Positions 23,760-35,639 of a stretch of DNA of 64,000 nt are shown here, one piece after another (the stretch's first letter is position 1; each line of letters begins with the position of its first letter). Below the pieces are notes generated by a model. That model was given only the letters and a program-made list of their open reading frames with translations. It made no database searches and was not told where the DNA came from. This stretch comes from Nissolia schottii (lineage: Eukaryota > Streptophyta > Magnoliopsida > Fabales > Fabaceae). The translations under genes and the position numbers were made by a program. The DNA lies in NCBI GenBank assembly GCA_003254905.1, contig QANU01077486.1, forward strand, positions 179,848-243,847, read 5' to 3'.

Positions 23760-25714
23760 TGGTTTTTATGAGAAGAAATAAAGAAAAATACTTGATAATG
23801 GTAGCAAAATTAGCAAAGAAGAAGAAGGAAAACATCCACTGAAAAAAGATGTACACATTAGAAGGAGGTAAAATAGAGATTATAGTGTCCAAAGTACGAG
23901 TGAGGTGAAGAGTATCCAAAGTAATAATATATAATAGCAATAAAAATAGGACTTAAAATGTCATTGGTTAAAAATTAATTAAAATATGCAAAATGAAAAA
24001 GAATAAAGTTTATCAATTACACAAATAATTCCTTATAATTAAATGGAATTTAATGCAATTCTCATTAGCTTCTATAATTTCTTGCTAATTGATTACAATT
24101 ATATAGAGTTATATAGAATTTTATAAAAACCAATAATTGGTTTAAATCACTATAATGAGGATTAATCACCATAATGAGCATTTGCATTTGGAATGAAATG
24201 TTATATACGTGATGCGCACATTTATTTTTTTGATAAACCGTTAAATGTGCTTTGGCAGAGACCCAACATTAATAAAAATGTAGAGATCAATATCGATATA
24301 AAAGAATTATTCATTAAAAAAATATGAAAAATATCAAAATCCAAATAAAGTGAAACTAAAAAAAATAATTATTTAATTTTAAAATTATAATCTATCACCC
24401 TTTCATTTATTTAGGGATTTTTTTTTTATACTTTCAACTTCCACCAATTAAAATATGATTTAATTAATTTATTTTTTAATCAAAACATCTCTCAATTAGT
24501 AGACTGCATAACTTTTTTAATTATTAAAATTTAACTATTTTTAAACAATAGATGATATAAATTTTCAGAACACATTTTACTATTTTTGTCTTCATCATTT
24601 CATGTAATCACCAATTGTATAACTTCTTACTTATTGGAGTGTTTACTTATAATATTTAAAATAAAAAAATTAATTTTATCTTAAAAACACCATAAAAATT
24701 TGTCCTAAGAAAAATGAAAATTTTTAATTATTAAAAATCAACTATTACTAAACAATAGATGATATAAATTTTCAAAAACATTTTGTACTATTTTGTCTTC
24801 ATTATTTCATGTAATCATCAATCGTATAACTTCTTACTTATTAGGGTGTTTACTTATAATATTTAAAATAAAAAATTAATTTTATCTAAAAAATACCCTA
24901 AAAATTTGTCCTAAATACCCTAAAAATTTGTCCTAAGAAAAATGAAATTGTATACATTAGTTTACAAGGTGAAAATTATCCTTAAATATTGTGAATATTA
25001 GTCGTATTAATTTGTGTTACTTTGTAATAAAAATTTGTCTTAAGTAGTTAATTATAATATTATATTTTTTATTAAAAATTAGATATATATATATATATTA
25101 AAATATTAAAAAAATTCTTTTTATAATTTTGTTTTCATTCTTCGATGTAGTCACCTTATTCTTATAGAACTTTATGTATCTTATAATATGTGAATCATTA
25201 TTCTTTGCAATATGTAAATTGTAGTGCATTTTATTCCTTGATTATTTTTTTTTTTGTAGAATTTTATTAGATTTTAGTTTTTATATTAAACTATAAGACT
25301 AAAATAAGTTTTTGAATATAGTGAATTTTACTTATATATATTGATATTAATCTTATCTCAATTTTATTCTTCACTGGTCTCTATATTTTACACCAAGTTA
25401 TTGACTTTCCAATATTGTATAATAAGTATGAAACTGTTTTTTCGTATTAAAAATATTAACCCTTCAATTTCTCGAGCCATCGGTGGATTAAAAGTCAATC
25501 AGATGCCGATAATTAAAGACTAAAGAAAAAACACGCAAAGGGTTAGTTAGTGGGAATGAACTTGATTTTAGAAAGATGGTGCGAGTTTAAATCTTATGAT
25601 ACAGTTCTTGTAGTATGTATAAGATAAATAATTCTCTCATGTTAAATATAATCATGTTTGATCTGTGATCTTTGGCAAGTTTCTACCTATGGAGAAAGAA
25701 GGGTAGTTTTATAA
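23760..25714. other. AT-rich intergenic DNA
   Basis: No gene recognised. Apart from the tandem repeat near 24.5-24.9 kb and a short (TA)n tract near 25084, only low-complexity sequence is seen. Confidence 0.45.
24514..24945. repeat. two-copy tandem repeat of about 207 bp
   Basis: The segment starting TTTTTAATTATTAAAA at about 24514 recurs from 24721 with small changes. Both copies contain ATAGATGATATAAATTTTC and end with AAAATTTGTCCTAAG; in the second copy that ending is itself duplicated. Confidence 0.8.
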
Positions 25715-25723
25715 TTTTAAAAG

Positions 25724-27121
25724 GAATAAAACATCAAATTAGTTCGTGGAGTATGTAATATCAATCAATATAGTCTCCATAGTTAGCCTACGTCAATTTA
25801 GTTAATCCCAAGCATTAAGTATCTATCCAACCTAATTGACAGACACCTACGTGGCACATTAAGTGTCACCTAAACTGCTGTGTAGTTGATTACATAGGAG
25901 TCACTCCCAATACATCAAATGAGTTCTTAAACTTTATCAAATCAATCATTCTTGTCCCTACCTTTATTTAACCCAAATTTCGCAAATTTAAACCCTGATC
26001 ACTATACAAGACCTCTTCTTCCTCCTCCCACCTCCATTTTTGTTTCTTCTTCATCCTTCTATCAATTAGAAATCTACCCAAATCCAGTTTTCAACTCCAT
26101 TTCTATTTTGTCTCATTGTTATTCTCCCTCTTCTTCATCATCTTATTTTTGTTGTGTAGCGATGGCCTCCCAAAATTGAGGAACTGGACATTTAGATTTG
26201 AGTTGTAGTGCTTCTAGCTCTTATGTATGAAGTTATTGCATTTGCAACTGTGGAGAGAATGCACCTTTGCATATCTTCCACACTTCTAGAAACCCTAATT
26301 TTGTACATGCCCTAAGAAGATCAAACCATGAGGATTTTTTATGTGGGTTCCTCAAGATAAATATGAAGCTCTTCAAGCTCAATATGTAGCTCCTCAAGCT
26401 CAAAATGAAGTTCCTCAAGCTTCTCAAGCTCCTCAAATTCTTGAGACTTTTGAAGCTCACAGTGTCAATCCTAAGATCAACATGAGGGTAACAAAATTAG
26501 AGAGAGGAATGATGATGGTGAGAGTGTGGTCGTGGGTTCAAAGTGTATTCATTGTACTTGGCATTTTTTTATTTATTTTGGTATTATTTCTGAAGCAGTG
26601 GAATGATTTCTAAAGTAGTAATGGTGGAATGATTTTGATATTATTTCATACTTCAATGTAATGGTGAATGATATGAATGAGTGAAGGTTATGTTTTATTG
26701 ATTTGTGCTGGTTTTTTTCCTCTTACTTCAATTGGAGAATAATGCAAAGTTATTGAGATGTTCATACTAAAAACACTGCACAAACCTTCTTTAGATTAGA
26801 GTATTAATTTTAGGGATTAGGGTTAAAATTTGAGAAATTTGGGTTAAATAGGGATAGAGACGAAAATGATTGATTTGGTAAAGTTTAAGGACTAATTTGA
26901 TGTATTGGGAGTGACTGTCACGTAGTAAGCCATATGGCAGTCCAAGTGGCACTTAACATGCCACGCAGACATTTGTCAATGAGGTTGGATGGAGACTTAA
27001 TGTCAGCGAATAACTCGATTGATGAGGTTTGTTAACTATAGTGACAAACTTGATGAATTTAAAACTATGGAGACTAATTTGATTGATGTTGCATACTCTA
27101 GGAACTAATTTGATGTTTTTC
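25724..27121. mobile_element. Mutator-like element (MULE) with ~300-bp inverted ends
   Basis: A 1398-bp element. The left 250-300 bp reappear inverted at the right end, including CATCAAATTAGTTC, TCACTCCCAATACATCAAAT and AACTTTA(T/C)CAAATCAATCAT. The flanks are a 9-bp target duplication TTTTAAAAG/TTTTGAAAG with one mismatch (25715-25723 and 27122-27130). Long terminal inverted repeats plus a 9-bp duplication identify a Mutator-type transposon. No transposase remains; inside is a decayed GRF-zinc-finger gene. Confidence 0.87.
26162..26613 (+). pseudogene. GRF-type zinc-finger protein gene inside the MULE (broken)
   Basis: Reading from the ATG at 26162 gives a short N-terminus with in-frame stops, then CNCGENAPLHIFHTSRNPN, which is the first half of a GRF zinc finger (CxCG...T..NP). 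After a frameshift MWVPQDKYEALQAQY continues, then a segment of repeated (L/A/V)PQA residues, and finally a membrane helix VWSWVQSVFIVLGIFLFILV near the C-terminus (stop 26611-26613). A GRF finger followed by a coiled or repetitive linker and a C-terminal helix is a common plant architecture of unknown function. Stops and the frameshift show that this copy is dead. Confidence 0.65.
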
Positions 27122-27572
27122 TTTTGAAAGTCAATAGAGTTATTGAGAAAATGACGATAAATAATTAGAAAAGGAGATTGAAAATTGAAAAATAGTTGAA
27201 AATTCATGAATTTTTCTATGTTAACAATTTGCCATTTTGTCATCCCGGCCATTGTTGAGGTAGCCATAGTAGGGAAAATGAATAACGCAATTAGTATTTA
27301 GTAAAAAAATGAATCTATGTATCTTAACTTACAAATAACACATCTTATTTGTAAGTTCAGCCTCCATCCATTTGGCAAGTGTAAACTTATCCGACATATT
27401 TTTGGTCCTATAAATAACCTTTGTAGTTTTGACTTTTTAGAGCTATGTTCCAATCCAATAATTGTAATATATCAAGATTTGCAAACATATACTTCTGTTT
27501 CTCCCATTTAACTTCCACTAGTAGTTTATATGTAGACATTTGCTAATCTTCCTGATCTATCTGCTTAGAGAT

Positions 27573-30471
27573 CTATGAAGTGATCAGTGGTGGTAATTGC
27601 TGCTGTTGATATTTCCATTGCCAATCTTCAAGTTGAATGAGATTGCATGTTGCACTTCTTTCTTGAAACTGCCAACATATATCATGAAAGAAAACATTAG
27701 CCATATACTTAAAACAAAAAGCTCATGTCTAACCAGTACATAAGCAATGAGTATAGATTTGGCTGAATTCTAATCTTGCACAAGCACTAAAATGGAGAAT
27801 TTTCAAAATTTGTACACACTACTTGTTTTGATTGACCTAAATGGATGGAAGTTTTTATGATAAATAAATGGATGGAAGCTGAATTTACTTTTTCTTCACT
27901 TTTGTCATTTAAAAAGAAATAACAAAAGAAAACACTAGAAATCACAAGGAGATATCAGGATTGGCTATAAAAGTGTAGTTACCTCAAAGACAGATATGGT
28001 TTGGAAAAGATCATAGAACTCTTCCAAGAGTTGCTTCTCTTGTGCAACAACTTTTGCTAATTCTGATAGCATTACAGCAGTCTCATCAACCTGCGAATGA
28101 AGCAATTTTTTTCAATTTCAGCTTAAGTCCTCATTAGATGAAAACAGGCCTAGCTATGTAAAAGCATACCGAAGGCAAGAAACAAGTTAACATTGACTTG
28201 ATGGAAGCTGCGAGATCAGATGCGTTCCGCATAGCAATGAATGCTGATTTTATGTCCACCTGTAAGCATATATATGAATTCTGTCAATGCACTTTGTTTT
28301 GTCCCATCATAGACAAGAGATTCTAGTATTCGATACAAATCTAACATCTTATATTTGGTCAGACTCACAATCAAAGTGGGCCCTATTATCTTTGTTCAAG
28401 ATACACTCACTTGTTTTTGTGTCCCAACATATATGAAGTACTAGATTAGTATCTATGCAGTATTAGATTTGTGTTTACGCAATAATTGTTCATTATAGAG
28501 ATTGTAATTTTTACCTTTGCACCTTCCAAAAGGGGAACTCTGCAGACGACAGAATGCAAACTCTCTTTGGTCTTGGTGATTGCTGATAGGTGCTGCCTGT
28601 CTATACCTCCCCAAGCCTCCAATAGTTTCATCTTCCAAAACAAATTAATATTTTCAGCTGAAATGAACAATGTTATCATCGAAAATTTGAAATAGTTCTG
28701 GATTGAGATTCACTACTAACTTGTGAATACAGTATGAAATTGAGCTTCATCTCAAGCTTCTGCCTCTCAAACTGTATCTTCCTTTTCAGGACTGAATGCC
28801 GCAACTTTGCAAGACCATTCCATGCACACATCATATTGCTCTAAACACAAAAACATCAATACTCCATCCCTCATCTCTTATAATAAGATCATTAAAAGAC
28901 AAATCATGTAAGATTTGAATTTAATTTGGAATGTAAAATTAAATTTGGAAGAATATGGTCCTGATTTTCTCATCCATAACTGGAAATTATCTCAATTAAA
29001 TTAGGTTTCATGTGGTCATTATAAGGATACTCTCATAATCGAAGCAATTAGAGTTGGAATCTTCAATATATACAAAATCTCACTCTATAAATAGAACAGT
29101 GACTCTAATCTAAACATGGTTAATCTGTACGCTATTTCGTCTTCTTCTAATTAACAAGACGCACGTCATATTATTTGTCATTTTCACTGTTTTGACACAT
29201 TCATAAATCAAAGGATATCTAGATTTACTAAAAAAATTGAAAATGACTTATGATTATGTTAATGTATGATAAATTGTTGTCCTAAATTCTAGTATAGATA
29301 AGTTCATAATAAAGAATTTATTATGAATCATACAAAAGTGTTAAGAAAATGCATACATATATACCTGTGCCTGATGAGAGATGCTTCGATTCACAGCTTG
29401 TGCTCTAGCATTTGCAAACCTCCACTGCATCAGTCGATTATCCAGCAATCTCAGCTGATGAGCAGCCTCAGAGCTCCCACCAAAACCGGTCGGCGACGCC
29501 AAAGAAGAATTACTATTCGACAAAGACCTATTCTTCTTACTCTTGAAGAGATCAAAACCCATATTGCTCAAGAATTTCTCCACCCCTTTTGCCTTGGTTG
29601 GAGGACTAGTTGGCTGCTGCTTCGAGCTCGAAAATGGCAGAGATTTATCCAATGTCTCTAAGGACATTGAAGGTGACCCTGATCTTCCAGGTGACAGAGC
29701 CCACTGAGACTTTGAACTCTTGTACCCTCCAAGAGAATTAGCCCTCTTGATCGAGCTCTTCAAGCTGAGTTTCTTCAACAATGAGGAATCGCTGTTCAAT
29801 TCCACAATGTTGGAATCTGAATCCGAATTCCCTCTTCTTCTGGAGCTTCTTGTTTTTGAATCACTCATGTACCTGGAGGGAACCTCAATGCCCTGTTTTC
29901 TGGAACAGGGGTCGCTGTAATCGGGTTCCGAATCGACGGAGTTTCGCCTTGAAGGCTTTCTGCGGAGAGCATTCTCATCAAGTGATAACCTTCCGTGAAC
30001 AATATTGGAACTGGTTCTCTTCCCATAGGAAGAAGAGGGTGAAGATGAAGATGGTGATGGTTCTGCAGGAGAATAACCAAACTTGATGGGTCGATCGTTT
30101 TCCTTGTACCCATTGTGCTTGTTCTGAGAAAAAACGGAACTTTTCTTTGTGAGCTTCTCGGTGGTGGGGTCGTGTTCGAGGTGTTCTCTAACTCTGTCCT
30201 CGCTGATGCGATCAGCGAGAGTGCCGGAGATTCTAGAAGAAGAAGGCCATAGCTGGTGGTGCCTTGTTGTGGAACTACTAGGCCTGGTTTTGTGTCTAGC
30301 AGGGGAGAGGCTTTCGCGTGGAGGAGAAGGTATACCGGGATCAACGGAGGAGGAGGAGGAGGAGGTTGTGGTTGTGGTGGTTGAGAGTGGAGGAGAAGGA
30401 AGAAAGCGTGGGCTCACTTCGCGGTTGTTTCTGTGTTGACGGGGTTTCGGGGATTGAATTGGCGTCTTCAT
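27573..30471 (-). CDS. QWRF3: QWRF motif-containing protein (QWRF3-like, microtubule-associated)
   Basis: Six exons on the minus strand: 29365-30471, 28721-28840, 28515-28631, 28170-28259, 27983-28090 and 27573-27668. All are GT-AG, every exon is a whole number of codons, and the protein is 545 residues. The N-terminal two thirds are Ser/Pro/Arg-rich and disordered. The family motif QWRF is at residues 349-352 within LLDNRLMQWRFANARA. The C-terminal exons form the helical DUF566/QWRF domain (KLEMKLNFILYSQ, MKLLEAWGGIDRQHLSAI, SLHSVVCRVPLLEGAK). Family members (EDE1, SCO3, QWRF1/2) bind microtubules and act in cell division or organ growth; a microtubule role here is inferred. The start at 30471 is the first in-frame ATG (MKTPIQSPKP). 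The QWRF3 assignment also rests on the neighbouring GAUT10. Confidence 0.9.
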
Positions 30472-30539
30472 CGCAGACAGAGGAAGAAGATGCTTGAAGT
30501 GATTCAAAAGTGAAATGTGTGTGCTTCACACTTTCACTC

Positions 30540-32560
30540 TTGCATGTAGCAGTTATACATACATGCGCGGCAAAATATTAACAATGTGAGAGTTCATCTA
30601 TGGTTCCATCTATCACTCATATCGAATGACCAACCCTCTATCATTCATTTCGTGCGAGGAGATTAGTCCTTCTTCTCGGGGTACAACATATATTATCTAT
30701 TTTTCCCCAAGCCAACGCATGACAAGGCCCGAGACTTCATTTTTTTAATATTAGGATTCGGAAATCCTAATTCATGCCACGTACAACGTGCCAAGTTGTA
30801 TTTAAAGGCAATTTAGTGCCGTGGGTGCTGCACCACACATTCCTTGTAGAGTTGAACATCCGTCTCCGTTTTTTTAAACTTTTTTTTGAAAAAAAAAATT
30901 GCTATGAAATGTGAATATGCATTTATAATGTGTGTGAGAAAAGTCTTAGTATTTATACTAAGATTAATGTACAAATAATACTACTATTTTTTTAAACATT
31001 TTACTTGTAGGTGTATTCGTTGAATAGTTTTCTTTTTAGATTTTATCCCATGATTTTTTTCCCTCTCTTTGGAAGTTTTCTATGATAAAATTTATGGCAT
31101 GTTAATTTATACTAAGGTCATCACACACATATAATAATGTGTGGTAGTAGTGTACAAATAGTGCCCTTGAAGGATGGGAAGTGGCATCAGCGGCAGTGGA
31201 GAATGGAGAGTGGTGACGGTTCACGAATGGTTAGGCAGTTGGAGACAACAATGGAAGAAGAAGGAAATGATTTGGGTGATAATTTCAATTACGGCGATCA
31301 TTGCGTCCGTAACGCCGGCATTTTCTGTTGAGGGGTGAAATCCATTCAATGATTGGAAGCTTTCTGTATTTGACACTTGGAAGGTTCACAAGGGCCTTTT
31401 GTTAGTAATTGTAGTCCTTTCTGTTTGGATTTCTCAAAGTTTAAATTTAAATTCCAACTGAATCAAAGTTTAATTTGAAGTTATTCTCTACATAAAATAA
31501 TTAACATTCAGTTCAAAATAAATGTCACTTTGTCCTTTTGCGCAAAGATTAAAAATTTAAATTGAATGATTAACTGTGAAATATAATTACTAAAAAAATT
31601 CAAGTGTGATGGATTGTGACATTTTATTTCTTCCCAGATGGACCAGTTCTGTTTGACAGAGACTTATTTGCCACATTTTATTTCTTTCCAAATGGAAGTT
31701 CTGTTTGACAGAGACAAAATTGATTGAGACAGTGCAGGCTAAATTTCCTAACTTGAAGTTGATCTTTCAAGAGCAAGATGAGTTCAAGATTTGGCAAATG
31801 TACAGTACAGATCGGTCCAGTCCTGGCTTTAGAAATGGTCTTGGAAAACAGCCTTTGGCTTGAGCTAAATATTCATCCAAGCAAACTTGTAAGCCAAGAA
31901 ACAATTTTGTTGTTCCTTCCTTACTGGTTCTTACTAACATATAAGCTTTCACTGTTATATTCACGAACTAGTTTCTTATTCACTAAGCAACTGTGTAATG
32001 CAAAGAGATGCAGAACATAAATAGGGGCCACTGACCAGTCATTCGATTGTGTGAAGGTTTATAAAAACTAGTAACTAGTAATACGATATTCAAGAGAAAA
32101 GAGATTTAATTAACTGAAGGTATTTTGATTGTGATTTTATTAGCCAACATTCATACCTTGTGTCTGTCATAAGAAGACACGAACAAATACTCCATACTAA
32201 GACAACAGATACAGTGTTTTTTTTAATTCAACAACAGATGCAGTTTGAAACTGATTCAGAAGATAATTTTGTGACACTAATTTTGCATGGAAAGAATATT
32301 TATAAAGCTCTAATCACAGTAACTTCTTTTGGAGGGACAAAAAAGGGAATAAGAATAGCAGGAGAATGTCTTAGCTATTGAAAGCCACAGGAAAGGGCAT
32401 CTGACAAATGAATATTAGTGGAAAGTAAGTAGCTTGCTGGTTTTTTTCAAAAAAAAAAAAATTAAGTAACTTGCAGTTAATCTCAAACATTTGCAAGAAA
32501 AAGCTATGATATCGTCTAATAATTGACAAATGAACATTTATAATATTATGCTACAACAGA
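30540..32560. other. intergenic between QWRF and GAUT10 genes
   Basis: The left end is the QWRF upstream region (divergence from a GC-richer leader near 30480-30680). At 31620-31720 a stretch containing GTTCTGTTTGACAGAGAC is repeated about 70 bp apart. A 20-bp palindrome, TCTTAGTATTTATACTAAGA, lies at about 30944. No gene recognised. Confidence 0.4.
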
Positions 32561-32837
32561 AGATTCGGATCAATGCAGACTCCCCCAGTTACAGCCACCA
32601 GAGACATGCTTGACCGTTTAAAATTGTACAAGCATTTTCTACCTACAAAATTAAGACCTCAATGCTCTTGTCCGTGTTAAGGGTCACCAAGCCTTCCAGT
32701 TCCACAAATCAACAGAAGTTTCACTGCTGCAACTGCAATAGAGGATGAGAATAATCAATGTGTGTGTAGCTCCTACTACATTGTAGTCCGAATCTTCGAT
32801 CAAGGTTTCTGAGTTCCAATCAAAACTCAGCTAAAAA

Positions 32838-35394
32838 TCAATGGAAATTGCACTGTTGCAATAAAGGATGAGAGTAATCGACAAACTTTTCCCAGAGGGG
32901 CTTGTACTTTTCAATCCCAATCTTCAACCAAGGTTTGGAGTTCCCATTGAAATGCAGTACAGCCGCTCTCTCTATCAACTGAGGATCAACATTTGTGTAG
33001 CCAAAACCCAGTACATGCCATGATGGATCCAAGGGCTCAGTTAATCCATAAAAAGTCAACAGTCCTGGTGGCAAGGTACCAAGTTTCCACAATGTCCTGT
33101 CTACATTCTTTTCCTGCCAGTAGTGGTAGATGCCAGTAACATTCTTTTTCCTCCATTCAACCAAATCAAATACATTCATCCCAAATGCCCATCCACAAGC
33201 ATCAGGATCAAAATGTGTGCGTATGAGAGGATGAGAGTAGTTCAGGTATTTATGGTATCTATGAAATGTCTCCATGCACGTCTCGACAGCTCCATTAACA
33301 TTGCCATTCAAATCAATGGAAAAAAGACCAGAAAGATCCTTCTGAACCACAATGTCATCATCCAGGAACACCACCTTTTTTAGTGCAGGGAAAACTTCAG
33401 GGATATAAAACCTCAGGTGGTTAAGCATGGATAGATACTTGGGGTTACGAAACTTGATGGGTGTCCTGCCATCACCGCTGTTGCCAGAAAAGTAGTAGTT
33501 CTGTGTTTCTGAGTCTTGAAGTTGCTTAAGCACAGGAACATATGAAGCATTTAACCAACTAAAGTCTTCAAACTTCTGAACTTCCACAGTCACCCCGCGA
33601 AAATCATTCATGGAAAACCATGCCTTCATTGCCGCATAATTTATTTCGTCAGTTACAAGGTGGAAAACAATCATATCAGGATTTTTAGAATTTAGTGCAG
33701 TTGAATTGACCACAACGGAAGTTGCAAGAATGTTATCAGAGAAGACGCAAAAGTGGTATAGATTGTTATCCTTAAGTTTCATCTCCACTTGCCTTTTTTC
33801 CTTCAATTTCTTCTGCAGGTTAAGGTTTCTGAACCATTCTGTTGTCAACCGGACACCAAGACAGTATAGGCTTTTTGGGACTTCTTCAGCAGCTATTTGT
33901 CCATATTTCGAACTCTTCTCGCTCACAGAATTCATCTGTTCTTCAAGAGCTTGAATCCTTGCTTTGAATTTCATGATCATGGTTGCACTGTCGTAATGGA
34001 GCTGCTGGGCCTGGTATAACAATAATGCCATATCATGGATAGCACTTTCTGATTCCCTGGTTGATAAAGGAACACGCCTAGTGGCAGCATTTGAGAGGAG
34101 AATCTGTGAATTACGGATCTGGGCACTTAATTCCCAAGCAAATTGTAAATTGTTACTTTCTTTTGCAATTACAACAAAAGCTTTTGCAAGGGACATCTGA
34201 TCATTAAGTTGTCTGGTCACTGAGTTAGGGCTTAACATCTCGTCAGTAATATTAAGGCCTTCCATAATCCTATCATTCTTGTAAGTTCTCTGCACAGCCA
34301 GATATAAAAAATTATCAGATATAGAACAAGGAACTAATTTTGCAAGCATGCATGCAGACGGCAAAAAGAAATCTGACAACCATGCTATTAAAGCTGCATT
34401 TTAAAAACTTAATCACGTGATGTTTTGTATGATCAGCGTATTGTCCTTTCTGGCATAGTTTGACTAATCACTTACAGTTCCAACATTTGGAAACAATATA
34501 AAAAGGAATATAATATAGGTTAGGGAACAATGAGAGCAACATCTGGAAAAGCCACTGTTCTTGCTATTGCTTAACAAGGTTTACCAATAAGCTTGCAAGC
34601 ATACCCCACACACCAACACAATTGTGAACACAGAATAGCAGCAACTTATGGACTAGAATCCAATGATTATGAAGATATTTCTTCAGTCATATAAACCAAT
34701 GCCTTCGATGTTTTCGAAGACATATTACAAACTTGCAAAATCAAAGCCAGTGAGCCATCTCAGACCAGCAATCAATAGAAATGAATTGTGCAAGCCTTGA
34801 TGTTTTAGTAAAATCAGCAGTTTAAAACACACTATGATCTAGCACAATCATGCTATTCCAAACTATTAAGCCTCTAGAAAGAAGAACTATAGAGAATTAA
34901 AAGATGCACATGTCTCATCCCGTCAACAGTAACCGATGCTAAGGTCCACCTCTTTTAACACACAATTTTTAATTCAAAATTAAATAATAAAAAAAATCTA
35001 AAGCAAAGAAGTGCAAAAGCCAGCTTATTCGATCTCCTAAAGACACATAGTACATAATTACAGAAACACAATTCCCAACATCAATCCCTGCATCCTTCTC
35101 TTCACTCCACCTGAGATCCCCTAACCCCACAGTCCACCCCTACTCAATCAATTCAACTACTTAACAGAAATTGAAGCCTAGAAAAACCCTAATATTCAAA
35201 AACCCAATTTCCATCAACCAAGAGCACAAATCTAGACATTTTACCTTGGACAAAGCTGGTCTGGACTCAATCTGGTTCCCTTTGCTGAGAATATAAACAA
35301 AGAGAAGAAGCACTGCGCAGCACAATGCCCACCAGAACGCATCAGGTACCCTCCTCCTCACTGGCCTGCGAAAATCCGCAGCTCTTCGCCCCAT
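32838..35394 (-). CDS. GAUT10: galacturonosyltransferase, GAUT10-like (GT8 family)
   Basis: Two coding exons on the minus strand, 35245-35394 and 32838-34289, joined in phase, give 533 residues, the usual length for GAUT10. It is a type II Golgi protein: a basic N-terminus (MGRRAADFRRPVRRR), a membrane anchor at about residues 20-39, then a stem with conserved helices (DQMSLAKAFVVIAKESNN). The GT8 catalytic domain carries the metal/nucleotide-sugar motif LDDD at residues 359-362 (first Asp 360) and HFNG at 496-499, plus the signatures NHLRFYIPE, CGWAFGMNVFDL and GTLPPGLLTFYG. GAUT proteins transfer galacturonic acid from UDP-GalA into pectic homogalacturonan in the Golgi. GAUT10 is the closest match from memory, including the N-terminal DFRRPVRRR and C-terminal QQCNFH. 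No damage is visible. Confidence 0.94.
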
Positions 35395-35574
35395 CTTTCA
35401 AAAACCCCACAACCCAAATGCTCCCTCTATGTCTCGGGAACTGAAGTTTCCGGATTTGGATCTCTGTGGGTGAAAAGATTCAAACTTTGTATGAATACCT
35501 GGTTTTGCACTTGTGGGCACGCACTGATTAAGAGGAGCTTTGAGATCAGTACACTATGCAGAAAAAGAGGGGGT

Positions 35575-35604
35575 AGAGAGAGAGGGGGGGAAAGAGAGAG
35601 AGAG
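35575..35604 (-). promoter_or_regulatory. GA/CT-rich tract in the GAUT10 leader region
   Basis: About 180-210 bp upstream of the GAUT10 ATG there is an almost pure GAGA tract on the plus strand (CTCT in the gene's sense). Such tracts near plant transcription starts can bind BBR/BPC proteins or mark a CT-rich core promoter; which applies here is unknown. Confidence 0.4.
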
Positions 35605-35639
35605 TTGATTTCTCCGCAGACAGCAAAGGAAACAGTTGG

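Noticed and set aside
25952..26179. Plus-strand frame in the MULE left arm
   Set aside because: It overlaps the terminal inverted repeat and a CT-rich leader; no domain is visible.
29341..30529. Several plus-strand and other-frame ORFs over the QWRF first exon
   Set aside because: They are shadows of the Ser/Arg-rich coding frame on the minus strand.
31137..31331. Plus-strand 64-residue frame
   Set aside because: No family resemblance, no splice context, and composition like the surrounding DNA.
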